From: AV80 sp046262815
Lineage (GTDB): Bacteria; Verrucomicrobiota; Verrucomicrobiia; Chthoniobacterales; UBA10450
Reading direction: 5' to 3'
DNA: 64,000 bases
Assembly: GCA_046262815.1 (NCBI GenBank)
Contig: JBHELY010000013.1
Span: forward strand, 1-64,000
The notes under the pieces are model-generated. The model was not told where the DNA came from and searched no databases. It saw only the letters and a program-made list of their open reading frames with translations. The position numbers were made by a program, and so were the translations under genes. This document shows, in pieces, positions 25,862 to 33,283 of this stretch (its first letter is position 1; every line of letters begins with the position of its first letter).

Positions 25862-26320
25862 TTAGAGCGGTTGTAACGACCGAAAATGGCCGGGCAATTT
25901 CGCCGGCTCGATTTTCACAAGGTCGGATTTCACATGCTCAACGATGCGGTCTCGAATTTCCGGCGGGAGTTGGTCGACCACGGCGGAATGAATCGATGCG
26001 GGCGCGGCGAACGACCAGCCGTCTTTTCCTTCGCGATGCACCACGTCGACAATGCTGTCCGCGAGCTGCTTCACGATCCGCCGCTCGGATTCGTTTTCGA
26101 TTCCCGTCCGTTCCGCGATCGAATTCATCTGGCCTGGCGCGGCGCCGCTGGGGAACGCGCCGGCCTGGTCGGTCATTTTGTCCTGGTAGCGTCCGTGCGC
26201 TTCGGTGGTGTCGAACGCCTGGACCAGCTGAAGGCTCGGGCCGCGCGTCGGCGTTGGGTTCACTCGGTAGGCTTTGAGGGTGCCGCGATCCGTCACGATG
26301 ATGAGAGAGGTCGGTGTCAT
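25862..26320 (-). CDS. Host-attachment-family protein (function unknown)
   Basis: A 152-residue soluble protein beginning TSLIIVTDRGTLKAYRV and carrying LAPASIHSAVV-like FAAPASIHSAVVDQLPPEIRDRI, the pattern of the bacterial host attachment protein/baeRF-like family. Members are related to eRF1-type domains; the name derives from plant-associated bacteria and does not prove a role here. It lies 43 bases upstream of the hibernation factor on the same strand and could be co-transcribed with it. Confidence 0.65.
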   Translation of the reverse strand: MTPTSLIIVTDRGTLKAYRVNPTPTRGPSLQLVQAFDTTEAHGRYQDKMTDQAGAFPSGAAPGQMNSIAERTGIENESERRIVKQLADSIVDVVHREGKDGWSFAAPASIHSAVVDQLPPEIRDRIVEHVKSDLVKIEPAKLPGHFRSLQPL

Positions 26321-26424
26321 GTTACAAAGAATGGTTCGCAGACCAGAAGCAATCCGGTTCGCTTAAACGATGCGGCTGATCGTGGCGGATGACAAGGCCG
26401 TCGTTCGCGCGTAGGAATGTTTCC

Positions 26425-27564
26425 ATGAGCAAGCGCACAAAAAAAAATGACGCCACGCGATTGATCGTGGCGGCGAGCGAGAACGATCCCGACATGCTGT
26501 ATGCGACGCGGTTCTTCGCGCCGGACGCTTTCATTTTTCTGGAGGAACGCGGGAAGCGGACGCTGGTGTTGAGCGATCTGGAGATCGATCGTGCCCGGAA
26601 ACAGGCTGAGGCAGACGAATTCGTTTCCTACACCGCGCTCGAACGCGAAGTGCAGGGAAACCAGAGGAAGGCGCCGGCTTACGAGAAAGTGCTCTCGCAT
26701 TTTCTCCGGAAGCGCGGTGTTCGTTCGGCGGTGGTGCCGGCAAATTTTCCGCTTGGGTTCGCGCAGGAATTGGCGGCGTCGAACATCCAATTGCGAACCA
26801 CGAACGGACTTTTCTGGCCGGAGCGCGAAGCGAAAACGGAAGAGGAGTTAAAGCTAATGCGGCGCGCGTTGCAGATCACGGAAGCGGGAATGGCGCGCGC
26901 GATGGAGGTGCTGAAAGCATCGAACCCCGGTGCAGGAAAAAAACTAATGTGGTCGGGGAAAACGCTGACGTCGGAAGTTCTGCGCGCGGAAATCGATTCC
27001 AGGATTTTGCGCGCGGGCGGATTGCCGGCGAACACGATCGTGGCCGGCGGCGATCAGGCCTGCGATCCGCATGAGCGCGGCTCGGGACCGTTAAAAGCGA
27101 ATTCGTTGATCATCCTCGACATCTTTCCGCGCGACGCGAAGAGCGGTTATTTCGGCGACATGACGCGAACTGTGGTGCGCGGACGAGCAAGTGAAGCGCA
27201 ACGGCGTTTGTGGGAGACCGTACGCGAAGGCCAGGAATTGGCGCTCCAGAAAATGAAGCCGGGCGTGGATGGCCTCGAGTTGCACAACGAAGTGAAACAG
27301 TTTTTTACCGATCGCGGTTTTCCGACGGAAATTCGCGACGGCAAACAGGTCGGCTTTTTTCACGGCACGGGACACGGACTGGGCTTGGAAATTCACGAGT
27401 TTCCGCGTTTCCAGAAAACGGTGTTCAAAGTTGGGCAAGTCCTGACGGTCGAGCCGGGCCTGTATTATCCGGGGCTCGGCGGCGTTCGGATCGAGGACGT
27501 GGCGGTCGTGACAAAATCTGGGAACCGGCTGCTGTCACGCTTCGAAAAGCGGGTGGAGATTTAA
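26425..27564 (+). CDS. M24 family peptidase (Xaa-Pro aminopeptidase-like)
   Basis: A 379-residue creatinase/aminopeptidase-fold protein. The ATG at 26425 is chosen over an upstream one at 26389 because GTAGGA lies about 8 bases before it and the protein then starts MSKRTKKNDATRL. Metal ligands are visible: Asp in ILDIFPRD, Asp in FGDMTRTVV, His in GTGHGLGLEIHE, Glu in VEPGLYYPG and Glu in RIEDVAVV. It likely removes N-terminal residues before proline in cytoplasmic peptides. The N-terminal creatinase-like domain is short and divergent. Confidence 0.88.
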   Translation: MSKRTKKNDATRLIVAASENDPDMLYATRFFAPDAFIFLEERGKRTLVLSDLEIDRARKQAEADEFVSYTALEREVQGNQRKAPAYEKVLSHFLRKRGVRSAVVPANFPLGFAQELAASNIQLRTTNGLFWPEREAKTEEELKLMRRALQITEAGMARAMEVLKASNPGAGKKLMWSGKTLTSEVLRAEIDSRILRAGGLPANTIVAGGDQACDPHERGSGPLKANSLIILDIFPRDAKSGYFGDMTRTVVRGRASEAQRRLWETVREGQELALQKMKPGVDGLELHNEVKQFFTDRGFPTEIRDGKQVGFFHGTGHGLGLEIHEFPRFQKTVFKVGQVLTVEPGLYYPGLGGVRIEDVAVVTKSGNRLLSRFEKRVEI

Positions 27565-27614
27565 CGTCCGCCGCGAATGAACGGATGTGACTCGGGGCGG
27601 TCTAATCTTACAAC

Positions 27615-27682
27615 GATGTAATGCCGAGCGAAGTCGAGGCGCCTCTTGCAGACAGAGAGGTTCTTCGACTTCGTTTTACATC
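27615..27682. repeat. Imperfect hairpin in the 5' leader of the YugP-type gene
   Basis: GATGTAA...CGAAGTCGA...CCTCT pairs with AGAGG...TCGACTTCG...TTACATC. The hairpin ends 9 bases before the ATG at 27692, where no clear Shine-Dalgarno sequence is seen. It may be another palindromic repeat or a translational control element. Confidence 0.65.
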
Positions 27683-27691
27683 TAGAACAAC

Positions 27692-28402
27692 ATGACGCTC
27701 GCTTACATTTACGGCTACGGATACGGGATCGGGTCCAACGCCCTGATCCTGATCGGCATTCCATTTATCGTTGGGCTTATCGCGCAATTTCGCGTGAGCA
27801 GCGCTTTCAAGAAATGGGGAGCCGTTCGCGCCAGCGCGAATATCACCGGCGCTGAGGCGGCCCGCGAGATTTTAGCGGCGGCGAAAATCAACGACGTCCA
27901 GGTCGTGGAGACGAATGATTTCCTGGGCGATCACTACGATCCGACCAGCAAGCGGCTCTGCCTTTCGAGGAACGTTTACAACACGGCGTCTGTAGCCGCG
28001 CTCGGGATCGCGGCGCATGAGACCGGCCACGCGATCCAGCACGCGGCAGCCTATGCCCCCTTGAAAATGCGGATGGCGATCGTGCCGGTGACGCAGATCG
28101 CGTCCAACATGCTGCCGTTTGTGATTTTCGGCGGCTTTATTTTCCACATGACGGGGCTCATCACGCTCGGCATTTATTGCTACCTGATTCTGCTGGCGTT
28201 CCAGCTCATCACGTTGCCGGTCGAGTTCGACGCGTCTCGGCGGGCGAAGATCATTGTGCAGCAGATGGGGATCGTGCAACCGGGCGAGGAAGTCATGGGC
28301 GTGAACAAGGTCCTGAACGCCGCCGCGCTCACCTACGTTGCCGCGTTTATCGCGACTCTGGGCAACCTTCTTTACCTGCTCACCGTCCGCGATCGCCGCT
28401 AA
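27692..28402 (+). CDS. YugP-type zinc metallopeptidase, membrane-bound
   Basis: A 236-residue membrane protein of the neutral zinc metallopeptidase family related to B. subtilis YugP. AAHETGHAIQHA carries the HExxH zinc site (near residue 110). There are hydrophobic segments at about 15-32, 128-150, 155-175 and 205-225. LPVEFDASRRA, with a downstream Glu/Asp region, is typical of the family. The physiological substrate is unknown. It ends 122 bases before the sigma factor start, and a co-transcript is possible. Confidence 0.87.
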   Translation: MTLAYIYGYGYGIGSNALILIGIPFIVGLIAQFRVSSAFKKWGAVRASANITGAEAAREILAAAKINDVQVVETNDFLGDHYDPTSKRLCLSRNVYNTASVAALGIAAHETGHAIQHAAAYAPLKMRMAIVPVTQIASNMLPFVIFGGFIFHMTGLITLGIYCYLILLAFQLITLPVEFDASRRAKIIVQQMGIVQPGEEVMGVNKVLNAAALTYVAAFIATLGNLLYLLTVRDRR

Positions 28403-28524
28403 ACCGCGTGGCGACTCCAAGAAAGATGAATCCCACCATCGCCCTGCCATCGCCGTCGCGGAATCGCTTTGCCGAATTTCTGTCGTCGGCTACCAGACGG
28501 CGTGTTAAGCCTAAGCGGGACGCG

Positions 28525-29121
28525 ATGGAACAGCCGAGATCGGACGAAGACCAGCAATTGGTCGCGCGCACCCAGGCGGGCGAGGCCGCGGCGTTCGACG
28601 AACTCGTGGTCAAATATACGCCGCGTCTTTACGGCCTGGTCTACAACATGACCTCGAACCACGAGGACACCAACGACCTGCTCCAGGACATCTTTTCGAA
28701 AGCTTACAAGTCAATCGGCGGATTCCGCGGCAAATCGTCGTTTTACACCTGGATTCACTCGATCGCGGTCAATATGACCCTGAACTTCCTCAAGAAGCGC
28801 GGCCGGCGTTTCCACCTCAGCCTCGACGACATGGACGGGAGTGTGCAGAACGACAAGGAATTTCTCGAGCTTACGGCCACCACGAGCCCCGTGCGCGAAG
28901 CAGACTTGTCTGAGCTCCAGCGAAGATTGAACGAGGCCATGATGAAATTGTCTGATGAACACAGAGCCGTGGTCACCATGTTTCATATTCAGGGGATGCC
29001 CCATGCCGAGATCAGTAAGATCTTGAAAGTATCGGAAGGCACGGTACGTTCCCGGCTCTTTTACGCGAACCGCCAATTGCAGAATTATCTGGACGAATTC
29101 CGAAAGAACCCTGTTTCCTAA
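28525..29121 (+). CDS. ECF-type RNA polymerase sigma factor
   Basis: A 198-residue sigma-70 family ECF factor. Region 2 is seen as AFDELVVKYTPRLYGLVYNMTSNHEDTNDLLQDIF, with KSSFYTWIHSIAVNM. Region 4 contains HRAVVTMFHIQGMPHAEISKILKVSEGTVRSRLFYA, a DNA-binding helix-turn-helix. The ATG at 28525 is preferred; ATGs at 28426 and further upstream would add Arg/Pro-rich residues with no family support, although 28426 has a weak AGAAAG before it. The next gene starts 12 bases downstream and looks like its anti-sigma factor. Confidence 0.9.
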   Translation: MEQPRSDEDQQLVARTQAGEAAAFDELVVKYTPRLYGLVYNMTSNHEDTNDLLQDIFSKAYKSIGGFRGKSSFYTWIHSIAVNMTLNFLKKRGRRFHLSLDDMDGSVQNDKEFLELTATTSPVREADLSELQRRLNEAMMKLSDEHRAVVTMFHIQGMPHAEISKILKVSEGTVRSRLFYANRQLQNYLDEFRKNPVS

Positions 29122-29133
29122 ATACCCCGCGGC

Positions 29134-29628
29134 ATGGACCCTTTAAGCGAAGAACAAATCGGCAAACTTTTGCGGCTCAAAAAATATGAGGAGCCGCCGC
29201 CGGGTTACTTCGAGAATTTCCTCCACGAATTTCATCGGCGTCAGCGGGACGAGCTTCTCCGTGAACCGGTCTGGCGCATCGCGTTGCAGCGCACCCAGGA
29301 CTTCCTGTTCCGCCTCAATATTCCGGGAGTCGCCTCTTACCCGGCCTTGGCCACGGCGCTGGTCATCTGCGTAGCCGTCATTTCCTTGAAAGTTTATCAG
29401 ACCCCCGAGACCGTGAATGTCGCGGCCCAGAATCGCACTCCGGTTGTCGCGACGACGACGGTAGCGGATTCGAACTGGAGCCTCTCCAACCCGGTCACGA
29501 CTCGCGACCTTGGCCCATCACTTGTGCGCACTGTCAAAGACAGCTCCAAAACTCACCGGGTCGCGGCGCCTCCGCGTTACGTGCTGGATAGTACCCCAGT
29601 GAGTTATGAGGCGGCTTTCCGGTTCTAA
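29134..29628 (+). CDS. Candidate anti-sigma factor, single-pass membrane protein
   Basis: A 164-residue protein with a charged cytoplasmic N-terminal part (LLRLKKYEEPPPGYFENFLHEFHRRQR), one hydrophobic segment at about 70-88 (YPALATALVICVAVISL) and a Ser/Thr/Val-rich outer part. No zinc HxxxCxxC anti-sigma motif is present. The anti-sigma role is inferred from its position 12 bases after an ECF gene and its topology. An HtrA-like protein follows 52 bases later, recalling sigma/anti-sigma/protease loci. Confidence 0.65.
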   Translation: MDPLSEEQIGKLLRLKKYEEPPPGYFENFLHEFHRRQRDELLREPVWRIALQRTQDFLFRLNIPGVASYPALATALVICVAVISLKVYQTPETVNVAAQNRTPVVATTTVADSNWSLSNPVTTRDLGPSLVRTVKDSSKTHRVAAPPRYVLDSTPVSYEAAFRF

Positions 29629-29680
29629 TCTGGATTCCAGAGCGCAGCGGTTTCCGAGCGGCCGTAGTCGTCTTTTGAAC

Positions 29681-30739
29681 ATGAGGCTCCATTCGCCGGG
29701 CGTACTCGCGTTTTTTTTCCTCCTCTCGTTTCTGCGCGCTCAGCAGCCCGCTAGCACGAACGATCCGGCGCAGGCGACTGAGTCTTCGACCGCGTCGATC
29801 AGCCGCGAAGTAAAAGAGATTTTCGAGAAGTCGGGCAAAGCCGTGGTCAAAATCCGCGGCACGGATGAGCACGGCGATTTGTCCGGCACCGGATTTTTCA
29901 TCGACCCAACCGGCATGATTTACACCGCTTATTCCGTCGGCGGGGACACAGACAATCTGACGGTCGAATTTGAAGGAAAAACTTATCCGGCCCGCTTGAT
30001 GATGGCCGATCTGCGCAGTGGTATCGCGATCCTGAAAGCGGACATCGCGACGCCCGCGTTGCCGATCGGCAAATCGGAAACGATGGAAGTCGCGACGCCC
30101 GTCATGGCGATCGGCTATCCGCTCGATCTTCCTTCCACGCCGAGCTTCGGGATGGTCGCCGGGTTCGACCGGAAATTTCTCGACCGCTATTTTTCCACGA
30201 CGCATGTGCGGGTAAATTTGCCGACGCAACGCGGTGAAGCCGGCGCGCCGCTCCTGAATTTCAAGGGCGAGGTCGTCGGCATTCTGGTGGCGCAAATCGA
30301 AAACGGTTCCGCCTGTTACGCGTTGCCGATCGATGCCGCGGAAAAAATTCGGAACGATTTCATCCGCTTCGGCGAAGCACGGCACGGCTGGATTGGCATC
30401 ACTCTCACTCAGGCGCCGAAGCCAGTCGACGGGTCGACCGCGGAGATGACCGAGATCATGAAAGACACACCGGCTTACGGCTCGGGAATCAAGCCGGGCG
30501 ACATTCTTCTTCAGGTTGGAAAAATGAAGGTGCGCCAGCCCGAAGATGTAATCGACGCGTCATTCTTCCTTACCGCCGGCGACAACGTGCCGATCACCGT
30601 AATGCGCGGGAACGAGAAGATGACCTTTGAAATCAAAGCCGACTGCCATCCCTTGAGTCCGTGCGCTCCGAAAGCGGCGACCTTGAGCCCGGCGCAAGGA
30701 ATCCCGTTGCAAATCGACGCGACGCGCCGCACGCCGTAG
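29681..30739 (+). CDS. HtrA-like PDZ protein with a degenerate catalytic triad
   Basis: A 352-residue exported protein with a signal peptide (LAFFFLLSFLRA) from the ATG at 29681. A trypsin-like HtrA fold (about 38-230) is followed by a PDZ domain (about 232-325). The triad is absent: YTAYSVGG puts Ser85 where HtrA has the catalytic His, DLRSGIAIL has Gly114 for Asp, and RGEAGAPLL has Ala187 for the nucleophile Ser. It should bind but not cleave peptides. It follows an ECF sigma/anti-sigma pair and may sense envelope stress. A catalytically intact HtrA is encoded at 40249-41754. Confidence 0.82.
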   Translation: MRLHSPGVLAFFFLLSFLRAQQPASTNDPAQATESSTASISREVKEIFEKSGKAVVKIRGTDEHGDLSGTGFFIDPTGMIYTAYSVGGDTDNLTVEFEGKTYPARLMMADLRSGIAILKADIATPALPIGKSETMEVATPVMAIGYPLDLPSTPSFGMVAGFDRKFLDRYFSTTHVRVNLPTQRGEAGAPLLNFKGEVVGILVAQIENGSACYALPIDAAEKIRNDFIRFGEARHGWIGITLTQAPKPVDGSTAEMTEIMKDTPAYGSGIKPGDILLQVGKMKVRQPEDVIDASFFLTAGDNVPITVMRGNEKMTFEIKADCHPLSPCAPKAATLSPAQGIPLQIDATRRTP

Positions 30740-30748
30740 CGCGACCTG

Positions 30749-30757
30749 TCGTTAGGC
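30749..30757 (+). repeat. TCGTTAGGC motif, copy 6
   Basis: Exact 9-mer in the 48-base gap between the convergent HtrA-like and CPBP genes. Confidence 0.8.
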
Positions 30758-30787
30758 CGAAAGCCGAAATCGCCCGCTGCCCGCGGC

Positions 30788-31717
30788 TCAATGGAGCTGC
30801 CGTATTTTTTCGATCCAGGGCAGGATCGCCATCGAAGTCGCGTCGAAAAATCCATGCGCGATCGCTGCGGGCCAGATCGAGCGATGCACCACGATGATCG
30901 TGCCCAGGAACAGGCCGAGAATTCCGGCGGCGATCGCCGCGAGGAGTCCCATCTGAATGTGCATGAATCCGAAAGCGACCGCGATCAGCGCCACCGCCAG
31001 ATATTGGCCCCGCCAGGAATCGAAAATCCGTGGCCAGATAACGCGCATCGCGGCAAGGGTTCCGGCGCGCCACATCTCTTCGCGCAATCCGGCGACGACG
31101 AAACTGACGAGCGTAATCGTTAACCAAAAGTAAACGGGATTGTCCCGCATCGCGTTCACGCTTACGAGCACGTCGATGTTGGGCCGATTCGCGCTCACAT
31201 ATTCCTGCACCTTTTCCGGCGTTATGGTTCGACTGGCGGCCAGGACCATGACAACGGCGGCCGCGACAATGACGAGCCCGATTCGAATACCAATCGAATA
31301 GACGACCCCAAGCGGCATGACCCACCAACCCGGCCGCCAGGTCAACATTAATTGCTCGCGGGAAGGGCGGGAAATCAGACACGCCACCGCGAAAAAGATC
31401 GAAAAGAGAAGAAGCTCGAATCCAGAGACCGAGAGAAGCCCGCGAACGCTGCCGGACAAAGCTGGTCCGCGCGGAGAGTGGCCGACCCCCAACCGCACGA
31501 GCAGACCCAGCGCGGGATAAACGCCGATCAACAGCAGATGAATCCACCAGCGCCAACGCGGCGTTTGGCGGAAAACCGGGATCGGCGGCGGCCAATCCGA
31601 AGCTTCAGTCGCGGCGGAGGGCTCGGTCACGCGTGGCTGGAAACGCGCATTTACTTCCGATAAACGTTCTTCGAGTCTTTCGCGTAGGTCGTCGTCTTTT
31701 CGCGCGGACCGCCCCAT
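30788..31717 (-). CDS. CPBP family intramembrane protein (variant active site)
   Basis: A 309-residue membrane protein with about seven to eight hydrophobic segments, resembling CAAX-protease/bacteriocin-processing proteins. Motif 1 reads REEMWRAG, where the usual EExxxR spacing is altered by one residue. Motif 2 is FGFMHI and motif 3 AIAHGFFDA, both typical. The start at 31717 overlaps the preceding porin gene by 67 bases; a GTG at 31630 would avoid this and remove a charged N-terminus. Proteolytic activity cannot be assumed. Confidence 0.75.
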   Translation of the reverse strand: MGRSARKDDDLRERLEERLSEVNARFQPRVTEPSAATEASDWPPPIPVFRQTPRWRWWIHLLLIGVYPALGLLVRLGVGHSPRGPALSGSVRGLLSVSGFELLLFSIFFAVACLISRPSREQLMLTWRPGWWVMPLGVVYSIGIRIGLVIVAAAVVMVLAASRTITPEKVQEYVSANRPNIDVLVSVNAMRDNPVYFWLTITLVSFVVAGLREEMWRAGTLAAMRVIWPRIFDSWRGQYLAVALIAVAFGFMHIQMGLLAAIAAGILGLFLGTIIVVHRSIWPAAIAHGFFDATSMAILPWIEKIRQLH

Positions 31718-33222
31718 TTTATCGTGGCCGAAGCGCTCACGATGTCGACGTGGGCGTCGTACGTCCCGATAAGCTGATGGCCCTGGCTGTCGGCAAAGTT
31801 CGATGTTGGGTCGTCGACAAAAATATGCGCATAGCCAACATCCAGATCGAGCCATTCGCAGGGTGAATACTTCGCGCCGAAGGTAACCCAACAGCGATTG
31901 TTGTCCGGAATGCGCGGCGTCCGAAATTCGGGACCCTGAATCGGTGTCTCGTCATACGCGCCGCCGATGCGGAGGGTGAAGCTTTTGCAGGCGTACCATT
32001 CGAAACCGACTGAGTAACGCATCGCGTCCTCGTAGTTGATGTTCAAGATGTTCTCCGGCGTCCCGGGATTAGCGAACACGATCGGCACTTCCTTAAGCCG
32101 GCTCCAATTCGTCCACTGCACGTCGCCCATGAAGGCAAACTTGTGGCAAAAGCGTTGGTAGAGGCTGAAGTGAAGAATTTCCGGCAGCGGCAATTGCGCG
32201 GTCACACCTTGATTAAAGAAGACGGCTTGAAACGCCCCTGGCTGCGGAAATGCCGGCAACGGCGGTGCGCCTGGCGCGGCAATCAACGGAACGCGGCGGA
32301 ACTCCGCGTCGCCTTCCAGAGTATGATCGATCTTCGAGCGAAAGCTGACGCCGATCCGGCCATCCTGCAGGAAGTCGTCTTCGCCTTCACCTTCCTGCCG
32401 ATATTCGAGCAGTGCGCCAACGGTGAATCCGTAATCCCAGTCGTCGCCTGTAATTTCGGTCACGCCGTCCCGGCCGCCTGGAACGAATCCAGCGCCTTGA
32501 TACGCAGCAACGGTCGCGGCAATGATCCCCGGAATCTGGGCGGGCGGAACTCGCTGCGCAGCGAGGATTGCCGGGAGCGCGGCGTAAAATTGCCCGAGGG
32601 GCGCTTGTGCCGCGAGGCCGAAGTCGATCGCCTGGGTCAGGCGCGCCGACGCGTATTGAATATCGAGGCCGGCGCCGATCGAGAAGCGATGATAGCGCCA
32701 CGCAACCGTCGGCTGGATATCGAGCGTCAGCAGCTTCGTGCGCAGGGCGGCGTAACGCCCCACCCAATCCGGCGAATAATCCGTCTCCAATCCAAATGGC
32801 GCTGTGACCCCGAGACCGATCGTAAGATCGCCATAACTCGAATTGCGAAGAATCGGCTGCGACAAATACGTGTTGCCGATGATGTGAAAAACGCCCGCGT
32901 TCCCGTCGTTCGTTCCCCGAACGGGCAATCCATTGAACGGAGTGCCCGGCAGGTTATAGCGCGAGCCCTGGTTCGAAAACGTGTCGGATGGAATAATGGC
33001 GTGAAGCCCCATTTGGAATTCGCCGTAATCCAGTCGGGCGAGACCGGCCGGGTTGAAGAACAACGTGGATGCATCCTCCGCGCTGGCGGCGCCGCCGGCG
33101 AAAGCAGTGCCGAGATTGCTGACGCTTTGTTCGCTCAGCTGGAAACTGCCGGCACGAACGCTCAGCGGGATAGTTGCAATAAGGAGACAGAGAACGACGC
33201 GGGAAAGAATGGATTGACGCAC
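31651..33222 (-). CDS. OmpP1/FadL-family outer membrane transport protein
   Basis: A 523-residue outer-membrane beta-barrel that probably takes up hydrophobic compounds such as long-chain fatty acids. The signal peptide (about residues 1-24, ending VRAG) precedes GSFQLSEQSVSNLGTAFAGGAASAEDASTLFFNPAGL, the conserved FadL N-terminal region with its NPAG motif. Aromatic-rich strands follow throughout. The family is typically 430-480 residues, so extracellular loops are somewhat long. It is transcribed before the CPBP gene with overlapping ends. Confidence 0.9.
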   Translation of the reverse strand: MRQSILSRVVLCLLIATIPLSVRAGSFQLSEQSVSNLGTAFAGGAASAEDASTLFFNPAGLARLDYGEFQMGLHAIIPSDTFSNQGSRYNLPGTPFNGLPVRGTNDGNAGVFHIIGNTYLSQPILRNSSYGDLTIGLGVTAPFGLETDYSPDWVGRYAALRTKLLTLDIQPTVAWRYHRFSIGAGLDIQYASARLTQAIDFGLAAQAPLGQFYAALPAILAAQRVPPAQIPGIIAATVAAYQGAGFVPGGRDGVTEITGDDWDYGFTVGALLEYRQEGEGEDDFLQDGRIGVSFRSKIDHTLEGDAEFRRVPLIAAPGAPPLPAFPQPGAFQAVFFNQGVTAQLPLPEILHFSLYQRFCHKFAFMGDVQWTNWSRLKEVPIVFANPGTPENILNINYEDAMRYSVGFEWYACKSFTLRIGGAYDETPIQGPEFRTPRIPDNNRCWVTFGAKYSPCEWLDLDVGYAHIFVDDPTSNFADSQGHQLIGTYDAHVDIVSASATIKWGGPREKTTTYAKDSKNVYRK

Positions 33223-33283
33223 GAAGGATTTGGCTATCCGCCCCGATCGCGAATGACAATCCTAAAGTGCGGAAATTTCCCGG

